A stretch of 64,000 bases of DNA from Phlebotomus papatasi (lineage: Eukaryota; Arthropoda; Insecta; Diptera; Psychodidae): contig NC_077222.1 of assembly GCF_024763615.1 (NCBI RefSeq), forward strand, positions 47,802,001 to 47,866,000, given 5' to 3'. This document shows positions 13,901-24,900 of the stretch, in pieces. The position numbers were made by a program, and so were the translations under genes. Each line of letters begins with the position of its first letter. Positions within the stretch are counted from its first letter, which is position 1. The notes beneath the pieces were generated by a model. It saw nothing but the letters and a program-made list of their open reading frames with translations, searched no databases and was not told the origin of the DNA.

Positions 13901-16900
13901 ATTTTAATTTATTCGTGCCATTATGTAATACACTGAGGGATATTCCTCTGCAAAATATTCATATTATTAGCATAAAAGTCAAACTGGGAGGAATTGTGTC
14001 ACCCTACATAGACAGAGGAAAAATTATCACACATTTGAGACACATAACTATTTGAGAGTAAGAAAAACACTCCTCTTGGTGCCCTGCCCAAAAAAGAATT
14101 GCAGAAAAGAGAACACAAAAAAAAACCGAGGCAATACCAAGGATTCTTGTGGACAGTGAAAAAAAAGAACCCTTCCCTTTGCTGTCCTTCGAGGACTGAA
14201 GCAAACACACCAATAGTGAAAATGTAGGACACACAAATCACCCCGGAAAGATATAAAAAAAAAGTAGAAAAATTATGTAGAGAACCTCAATGTAGACCTA
14301 TTTCGCGCAAATGACTGAGGTTTGGGGGATATTTGCTGAGAAGTATTAGATGAAAATCACATGAAATTTACACACTCCCAAATGCCATTTTTCTCATCCG
14401 GCCTACAAAGAAAAACTTTGTATAATATACCGACACTGGTAGCACAAAAATTTATTTTTAGCAATAGACGCAGAATGTTTTCTCCCATAACTAAATTATA
14501 CTTCGTTATTTGAAAACACAAGAGTTGATACAGCATTAAACAAACACTAGCTGAGTACAACGCACCTCTCAAATGGGATGACTACAATTAGATATTCGCA
14601 TGAACTTTCCCTTCACATTGAATTTTCCACACCACTAAATTCAAACCCATTTTCAAAGGGTTTTTAATTGCATCGACAAATTCACTGAATATTTCACGGA
14701 TACAGCACAAATAATCCCTTTCTAAGCTTCCGCAGCAAAGAATAAAAAATCACGTAGGGTAAAAAAAAAATTCAATTAATATTTACCTACCCCAATTGAG
14801 GAGCCATATCTAAGGAATATCTGCAGGATAGCTTTTAAAACAAGAGTCACTTGACACCCAACACAAGAAGAGATTGATCGGGTATGAGTGCCAACGAGGA
14901 CGTTTAGTCTGAAGGAAAAAAAAACCGGCACGGGTCAGAGAACACCGAGAACACTGACAAAATGCAGCAGAAGTAGTAGAAATCTCCCAGGGAAAAAGCC
15001 ACCCTTTCTCGTACACTGCAGCCCCAACTGTGGAGCCAGCGAGAAGTGGGACACACACTGCGAGTGTCTGACGTTAACTTTGAGTGCTGGAGTCTCTAGC
15101 GCGGACGCGCAACTGTGATGATGGTAGGGTGACCATCATGCTGTTCGTCAGAAGACCATTCACCACATTGCTTACATCCACGACGGACCAGTTCTGTCCC
15201 CAAAGGAATTAATGATCACGCCACCCAAACATAACACATAAGGCACGTAACATAAAATTTATGAAATACGTTTCTTTTAATACATCATCCATTTTCTTCA
15301 TGCAGAAATTTGCAAATTAAGCATTATTCCCATGTAATTGAATTATTAATCATTTAAAATATTTCAGACCAATCTCGTGCTCTGATTGGCTACATCTTTG
15401 CATACTTTCAAATTCTAGCCAATCAGGAAACACAATAGAACTAAATTATTAAAATCTCATAAAATATTTTAGTTGCACTGTGTTCTCGAGTTGGCAATAG
15501 ATCTTAAAAGTATTCAAAGCATTTTAAGTTCTATCCATACACAAAATGAGATGGAACTAAAATATTTTATGGAAATAAATAATTTATAGTTTCTTTGCAG
15601 TCTCTGATTGACTAGATGTAGATTTTTAAAGCATTCAAAGTATTATCTACTAGATCCACTAACTATGTTATCACACTTGCACATTAAAATTTTAATATGA
15701 TTCACATTAATTGTCGCTGGTGAGAGTCCAAATGTGTAATTTGTGTGTTTCAATCATTTTATATTCAAAATTTGATCTATTTGTTGATAAAAAGGTAGAC
15801 TTGGCCCGCAAAATTTGATGTAAATTGATTTATAGCATTAATGCGAAAAATTGATGCGATTTTCTCTTTAATTTTTTAATGTGAAAAATATTTATGCTTT
15901 AGGTAAATTTAAATTTATTTTTGCAGGCCAAGTCCACTTCTTTATCAATAAATAGAAAAACCCCAAATATTAAATGACTCAAAGACACAAATAACATATT
16001 TGGACGCTCAGAAACTTTACATTATGAATCACATTAAAATTTTAATGTGAAAGTGTGATAACGCCGTAAGAGAACAAAATTGCACTGCAATCAAGGGGGA
16101 GATATTTAGGCGAAAATGTGTACACCACTTCCAGGTACTTCCACAATTTGTATGGAAGAGGTCTTCGCACTACCAAAACTTCACAACACTCTCGAAAATG
16201 TGGCAATACTTCCAACACTTCCTGCACTCCCATGCACTTCTATTACTTAGAAATCAGAAATTTATTTAATCTGATGAACAATCTAATTAGGAAAACTTTA
16301 AAATAATTTCAAGAAATTAATTTTTACACATATTTTTAGAATTTGTCTTATATTTCGATTTTCTAGCGCCAGATAAAAGGAAATCAACATATTTTGATTT
16401 TTAATTATTGAAACTGTGCTGAAAAGTCTGCAAGAGTCTAAAAGTACGAGTGCAACAACTAATTCAGCACATCAGATGTATTTTCACTTTTTATTAAGCT
16501 TGATTCTCAGTCTGGTTTCAAAATTCTTTAAAATTTAAAGGAACGGTTTTTGATGATTTACTAATCAATTTTTGTAGCAAACTTGGCTAGTTTTTCTGGA
16601 TCTTTTTCGCTATTGCGATATTAGTGCAATTTCTAATCACCTATCGACAATAGATCCAGAAAAGGTTCCTCATAGCAACATAAGGGAAGTGTACCACGGA
16701 TCGAAATGTTAAGAGACATGCTCCCATATTTAGCTGAAAATATGAGACCCAAAAAACTATTTGGTAGTTTTTCGTATTCCAATTGATACGTTAGTTATCT
16801 ATTTAACTATTTCCGTGCATTTACACTTTTATTATTTGCGGAAATTACTAATATATCGGTTTAAATTTAAATGCAAGGATGCAGTGTATTCTACAGATCG

Positions 16901-19900
16901 GAAGGGGGTGAGCCAGGGATCGGCAGACGTTTTTGTTGAAGATTATTGTGCTTTCCTGGCATCCAAATCACTCTACAAGGCTTCAGTGAAGCTTTTTCGT
17001 CACCCTTACACTGTGTTCTGTATATTCACAAAAAAACACTTCTAAAATTGCTTAAATTAATGAAATACTCATTGGTAAATAGTTCTTTCACAACAAAAAA
17101 GGGACAGATAATCCTAACCGGCTTATGTAGGTGAGATTCTTAACGTGAGCTAACTCGGAGTGCATGCAAATTCGATTTGATGCTGAAGTAGGGAGACGCC
17201 ATTCAGTTATCTTGAATCAAATTCGTGAAATTATACAAGTTTTGTATTTGAACCAAAATGTCAAGGATTTGGATGAACTGACAGAAAAATGTTATATGCG
17301 TGAAATGTAGACCAGAATGTTCTCTATAATTTTGCCGTAGAACTTGAACTCATCGACTACTCAGAAGCCAAGATAAGCGAGGTTTTTTGTTTCTTAACTC
17401 GTTTTTTCATCCAGAGTGCCCCAACTGTTCATTTATTGAACTTCACCAAAATTAAAGAATTGTTGTATTTTGCGGGACTTTCCATTTAAACCCCTATTTT
17501 AAGTGTCTCGGTGGAGTAGAGGCAGTCAAATTGGCATCTGAGTGATTTCAAAGCGTTATTATGGGAAAAATCATTTTTTTCACACTTAAACGGCAAAATC
17601 GGAGTGATAGCGTAGTCTGAGTGGAAAATGATGTATGGACGAAATGTAGAGACAAATGTGCTCTACAATTATGTTGAAGTAATCATCAAAATCGGTTCAG
17701 CGACAGTCGAGATAATTGAGGTTATGTGATATTGAAATTGGTTTTTCGACTGTGGCGCCCCTGGTGTTGGTCCCACGAAGTTCAAATATTTTAGAAAGTT
17801 GTAGTATTTGGTGAGATCTTTCGTTTAAGCCCTTACTCATCAAAATCGGTCACATAGAACCGGAGATATGATTTTTTGAATTTCGTGAACTTTGACCCCT
17901 CATATCTCCGGTTCTATTGAAACCACAGCGCACATACGCACCATTTTGGAAACGTCCTAGACTGGACTACAACATACTAAAATTTCATTAACTTGCACAA
18001 TGCCGTTTTTGAGAAAAGTGACTTTGAATTTCGATGAATTTTGACGCTATCACAGCGCCACCTGTGGTGACTTTTTGAACTTCCATCTGAAAGTGCTCAT
18101 CGATACGAAACCAAAAAGGTAAAATTTAGGCCGCTATGTTAATTAGAACCGGAGATAGAGGCCGGTCAATGTTCGAACTTTGACCCCTTATAGCTCGGGT
18201 CAGGGGTTATGGATCGACTTAAGGTTTTTTTTTGTTTGATAGGTATAATCAACGGCTACAACATACTAAAATTTCAGCCCGATGCACAATGGAATTTTTG
18301 AGTTATTCAACTTTTAAGATTTAAAAATTTTCTTTTTAATAATAGCGCCCCTAGCGGTGGTTTTATGAACTTGCGATGTTAGAAGGGGAAGTGGCATTTC
18401 ACGAGAGCTTTCCAAAAAGCCCTCACTTTTTAAATTCTGACGATTAGAACCGGAGTTAGGGCCATTTTAAAAATTTTTTTTTGGACCCTTATAGCTCGGG
18501 TCAGGGGGGTCGGGGGACCTTAAGTTGGGTATTGATGGAAAGCTCTAAGGCCCAGCTATAACATACTAAAATTTGAGCCCGCTCGATGCCATAGGGACGG
18601 AGCTATTGAGAAAACAAAAAAAGGGGGGTCTTCAAAATGGCGGAAGGAGGGGTGGGGGGTGGGGGGTCAATGCACCAAGTTGCAATTTTCACCCGATATA
18701 TAACCTTTGCCGAAAACCGCAAGTCGATATCTTTTTTAGTTTAGGAGCTATTAAGCTCCAAAGAGCGGCCGGCCGGCCGGCCGGGAACGTAAAATAGCCA
18801 CATATATATTCGTGATCAGGAAGTGCTGAAACACGTTTTGGCCAAGTTTGAGCGCGATCGGACGACATGAAATTTTGTTAGGATTATAGTAGGTGAGATT
18901 GTTAAGAATCTCACCTAATACCAATATTGGCCGTGAAGATGACACCTGAGCGCGCAGGTTTAGCCCACAGGTTTAGCCTTACGATTTAACCCTTTAACGA
19001 CGAGACACTTTTTACAGACTGAAAATCAACAATAAAAATTAAACTGAGAGACATAATCAATGATAAGTCTTACATCTAACCTTGGAAAGTCCAACAGAGT
19101 CTGATTCGGTGTATTTTGCGCTTCTATGAACGACAGGGACAAAAATAGCTCAAAAATTTAAGTAATTTTTCTGACAATACCAATGAATAAATATTACGCA
19201 TGAGTATCGTAGTTTTTATTGTAAAACGGGTTTTGCTTAAAAAAATTAAAAGTATAAAAAATAAATAAAATTAATTACGAATTTGAGAATTTAAAAATTC
19301 GCCATTTTTGAGCTCAAATATTTACTAGTCAGGAAAAATTATTTACTTTATGAGACACCGGTGTTCCAATCGTCCTTAATGGGTTAAGTTCTCTAATTTC
19401 TTATCAGGCAAAATATTTTGGAAAAACTTTAACCTTATGGGGAATGTATCCATTGATTACAAAAAAAATGCTTGTGTTAAGATTTCGAGGCATTTGGCAA
19501 CTAAACTGAACATCCAGTTTAAAATCCATGTATAACATGTATCCATGTATATATCCATTTTTTTTTAATTGGTGATTTATATATATTTAATATATATATT
19601 ATTATATATATCATTTACAATCACTCATATTGTAGTATATACTAAACAAATATATTTATTCTAAAAAATTGTTAAAATCATATTTTATTCTATTTAGTTA
19701 CTATCGTATAATATGGAAACGAGTGGTATTTTTGGACAAGGTGCTTTTCGGGACATAATATGGGTATTTCTGTACACATAAAAAAATCCTCTAAATATTT
19801 GTTTTCTTATTATTTTTAAGTTCTGAAATTTTAAGCTCTTTACCTATCAGACAAACATAAAACTTCTGAAATTTTATTTAATTTGAAGTGTGAAATACGC

Positions 19901-21927
19901 GTGAATTGTGAATATCACATTCCACTTTTTACAAAACCTTCAGTGTGATCAATTTTGCAGATGTCAACACAAACAGTGCTGAGTTTTTTTTTCGATTTAT
20001 GCCACTTTACAAGTGAAATTTAAACAAAATTTTTATGAAAGAGTGAAGTTTAAACCTTCTACTTAAAGGTAAATAGTCAGGCTCAGTGACATTTATTTGC
20101 TTAATAGCGATTTTTGTCTGTCCAGAAATACCCAATTGTGCCGAAATACACCATACTTACTTCTTTACATTTTTTGCTATTTTGAATAAAAAATTATGCA
20201 TTTTTCAACATTTTTCGGTAAGAATCTTATTCTGGATAGAATAAGGAGCATAAATATTTGTATCAACAAAGAAAAAATAATTTGAGAAGTCATTAGGCTG
20301 TTTCAAATTTAAAAGTTCTAAAAAGTGTCCCGAAATACCACACGTTACCCTATATCAAAGGCAAACTAGACGATTTGGAATAATTGATTTCGACGTAATT
20401 GATATGCCAATTGTTGCCAGGAAAAGAATTTTAGTTGCTCTAATCCATCAACGACGTGAGAAAAATAGCCCAATGAAGGTGAAAACAGTAGAAATGCATT
20501 TTATTTGCTCTTTTATCGCTTCATTGCAATACAACGCTTCGCTTTGCGCAAAGTTTTGCAAGAAGTTTGCCATCGCTCCTCGATTTTTTTATTTTGATAT
20601 TTGCTTTCAATCTCTTTCCAGATTTGAATTCTGGATGACAAATTTTTTTTTCTTGAAGTTAAATAATATTATGGTTTATAGCGTGAAGCGTTTGAATAAA
20701 ATGACGAAAAACATTCGTGTGTTACAGTGTCCCGCCGCACCCTATTGGGCATAGGGGAAGGTTCTCAGGCTTTGCAAATAGTCTGGCTTCGCACACTTCA
20801 TATTTTTCATATTAGGGCTGAAGCCCATATAAGTCTCGAAAAAATTCGGGACCTTAAAAAACTCTATTTTGTCTTAAATTAAAGCCCTTATACCTTTTCA
20901 TCGGCCAAACATTTCTTTAGCTGATTTTGAAATTTCGTATAAATCTATGTAATTATCTATATATATACCTACCTATAAATCTAATTGTCTTGATTTGATA
21001 ACGATATCTATTTCTGTTTGGGTTTTATACCGAATGAGACGGAAGATAAACAGATTCTCTAAAAAAAAATGGTTAATACGTAAAAATGTACCCCTTATGT
21101 CTGGGTAGTTGATATACGGAGATTAAATTAAAGAATTTAGGTTGACGCCAAGGGGGAGATATTAGGATCGGAAGTGATGTACAAGTGAAAATGAAGTGCT
21201 TGGAAGTCTTTGGAAGTGAGAGTGCTTGAATATAAAGTCTTTTCCGTCTGATCCCGTATTTTTCAGATTACGTTACTTTAGTTGAGATTTTTAATTCGAG
21301 CGGGAGTATAATTTGAGAATGTTTGTTGAAATTTTCAAGTTTTTTTTTATAAGAATGAAATGGAGCAAATATGCTCAAATTTATTATAGCTTAACCCTCT
21401 ATCAGGTAAGACCGTCTCAAGACGGTCTTGACAAAAGTCACATTTACAGCTATTACAGTTTTTATTTATTTAAAAGTGATATAGTGTCCACGAGGTCCCC
21501 GATAATAGTCCTACTAACATCTTTTGAAAGTATGAGCTCATTTTGAGTCTTCGTTTAGTTGCTATTCCCAGTTCTGTTTGACAGGTCAAAGAAAAAGCAA
21601 TAAAAATTATTTGTGCAAAAAAACTCATTTCCAATTTCAAAAATACTGATTTTAAGTTAACTGACTAAAATAAATTAATTTTTTACTGAAAGATATGCCA
21701 TTCTACTTTGTATATTTTATTTAAAAAATTCTAAAAAAGTAAGTGTGAATTTTACAAGAAAAAAAAGTTTAGAAAAAATATATAATTTCTCACCTAGCGC
21801 TTAAACTAAAAGAGATGCTGAAGAATGGATGATTTTTTCGACTTTAAATATTCAGTTGAATAATAATTTTCAAATTCATGTAGTGCCGTGCAAATAATGA
21901 CATTGCTATTGCAGGTGACTTTAAATC

Positions 21928-21978
<51 letters not shown>

Positions 21979-24900
21979 AAATTTATCTTAAATATGTATG
22001 TATTGGATTATTGCATAAGTTCGCAGGACTTTATCGCGAATGTCGTTAACGGGTATCCCATAAGTTACTTCTGCCATTCTTTTATTTAACTTTTTGCATA
22101 TACAGGAAAGGTTTTAATGTCTTACATCTCTCCAATGCCAAAACTATTCTTCAAAAAAGTCGATTTGTGCTTTTGAGGACTTTTAAAAAATAAGGAACGA
22201 AAAAGTGCATTTATAATATTTAATGTTAGACTAATTTTGGAAAGGTCTAAGTAATGGACTTCTATAAAAAAAAAGCGCTTTAGGAGTTCATTTAGATGGT
22301 GTCCTTGCTCTTAGGATGATTGAAAAGTGACTTTGAAAATTTCGAAATAGGGATTCATGCTTCAAAATATCAATTCCATTTTAAACGGTCTCTAAAATTG
22401 GTGGTAATATTGTGAGTATCCTAGTGCAAGAAAATTTGTGGAATACAGTTGAAAAGACTGTTGAATATTGGAAAACAGTAATTAGATTATATTTCGCTAT
22501 TAAGAAAAGGTTGGATGTATTTAAAGGCTCGATAGATGGATGCCACATTCTTTCACTGAATGAAATAAGGCCAACATTATGAATGTGGCCATTTTTCTCC
22601 TAATGTGTTGCGATAATGACCCTTTTCTGGATCGATTGGCGACAGGTGATGAGAAATTGATCTAACACAACCATAACGAAAAAGATCCTGGAAAAAACCC
22701 AACTTGTCGAAAAAGTTGATTAGCAATTGTCATAAATCTTTCCCAAGACTGCAAAACGTTACAATTTTACAAATTTTAAAATCAGGGAGAGAATTAAGCT
22801 CAATAAAATGTGAAGATATTATACATCTGCAGTACTGAATTAGTTGAGACATTCGTACTTTTGAATTCTTACAGACTGTCCAGCACAGTATAAATGATTG
22901 CAAACGACAATACATTTTTTAGAGACTATTTTCCAAAAGTAACTTCACTGGTCTCAGAGGAAAATTCAAAATATAAGCAAAATGTTAAAAATATGTGTAA
23001 AAATAAATTTCCTGAGATTGTTTTAAAAGTTGTCCTTATTGGATTTTTCATCAGATTAAATAAATTAACACTTTAAAACCCAAAGTGGCATTTTACTCCA
23101 ATTTTAAATTTGGAGCTTCATATTAGAAATTTTATTCAATATTATGCTAAAGTGATAACACGAATGTGTAGAGAATTTAATTAGCTTCCTTTAAGTCGAA
23201 AAAATAGTTGATAACTTTTTTATTATTTAAAAAATAGGCAAAAAACTAAAAAATGGGCGCAGAATACCAAATTGGCGTAAAATGCCACCTTTTTTATATG
23301 GAGTTGGCGTTAAAAATGGACATTTGAATGGCTTATTCAACCTAAAAAATTTAACATTTTTTAAGATTTGTCACGATTCGAAAAAATCCCAAATATCCGT
23401 GAAAATGTTAAAATAATAATTAATTTAAAAATTAAATAATATAAAACCTAGAATTGTTGTAAAGTGGTACTGTAGAGAAAAATAAGGTGAAAATTCACTT
23501 TACGGTTTGTTTTTCTTTTTCGAATTTCTGTTGGAATTTCACATATAATTTTCTTTAAAAAAAACGCAAACTATTAAAAATTTAACAGGAAAATATATTT
23601 ATATTAGTCCTAAAATGCTTGCCAAATTGCTAGGAAAAATGAAATTCAATGGAAATAGGCTTTTTGCTACGAGAATCTGTAAAAATTCACTTTGGCACTT
23701 TTTGTAAATTTCATAAAATTTATATATAAAAAATACAAGAAAATGGAAAAATATTTATTGGAAAAAGAATTTATGAGTCCTAGAACTGCTGTGGAAGTCT
23801 TACGGAACGAAAAACTATGGTAAAAATGATTTTTTGTTGAGAATATCTGCACTGACATTTTATGCCAGTTTGGTATTTTACGTTATTTTTTGGCACGGGT
23901 CTTAAAATGTTTATGATTTCTAAGTAATAGAAGTGCAGGAAGTGCTGGAAGTATTGCAACATTTTCGAGAGTGTTGTGAAGTTTTGGTAGTGCGAAGGCC
24001 TCTTCCATACAAATTGTGGAAGTGCCTGGAAGTGGTGTACACATTTTTACACAAATATCTCCCCCTTGGTTGAAGCAATAAAATTAACTATACATCCTGT
24101 ATTTTCTTTCTAGAGACTTGAATTTAAATTTTTCTCGAAAATTAGAATGACGTAAACCATAAGTTCTTTTAGTGTGAGCAAAAATAATTTGCAAAAGAAC
24201 CCTGCTATCGAAAATGCATTTGGATGATGGGGAGATTTAAATTGGAAGAATTGCTGTAAATGGAAACCTTGAAAAACAACCAAGTGCCAAGGAAATATCA
24301 CTCACTCATCTTTCACGCTGAGAATTAGTGCATTAGACAAAGTTAATCTGCCCTAAGGCATTGAGGTACTCAATAGGGTCACTCTGTGGGAAATGGTTTC
24401 AGGGGCAATACTCACAGGCTGACGAAGGGTCCCCGTAGTGCTGGCATGTCGCGGCGTCTGTTGAGTGGTGGCGATAGCGAGAGCGACAGAAAGTCTTGCT
24501 GCTGTGCCTTACTCAGCGCCACGTCCACGGACGACAGGAAGAAGTGCCCGCTGGGTGTGGAAATAGCCGAGGACGATGCTACGCGATCACCCAGGAGACT
24601 CTGGAAGCGCGGAAAGCGCCGCGGATGGTGATGAAAGAGTGGTGTGAGAGTGGGCGGCTCAGCAGGACAGGATCTGTTGAGAGGGGACGGCGGCGGGAAA
24701 GTGATTTGCGGCGGGATAAGCGGCGACGCCACGGAGCAGCGAATGGTGGCGAGGCAGTTTTTCAGCGGATTCATGGAGGCCGCCACCTCCTCGATGGTCG
24801 ATCGGTGGTGCAGTAGCAACGTGGGTGGTGCTGTTGGAGCCGGTGGCTGAAACAGCAGTGGCGATGTCGTTCGACTGCCGGCCGAGGTGCTGCCACTGCT

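Noticed and set aside
17130..18915. Helitron
   Set aside because: The right-end hairpin followed by CTAA-T is suggestive, but the left end lacks a clear 5' TC after A and both ends form an inverted repeat flanked by TA.
20404..20754. 116-codon plus-strand open frame
   Set aside because: No domain, no splice context; flanks look like repeat ends (GTGTCCCGCCGCACCC). Most likely chance within an element.
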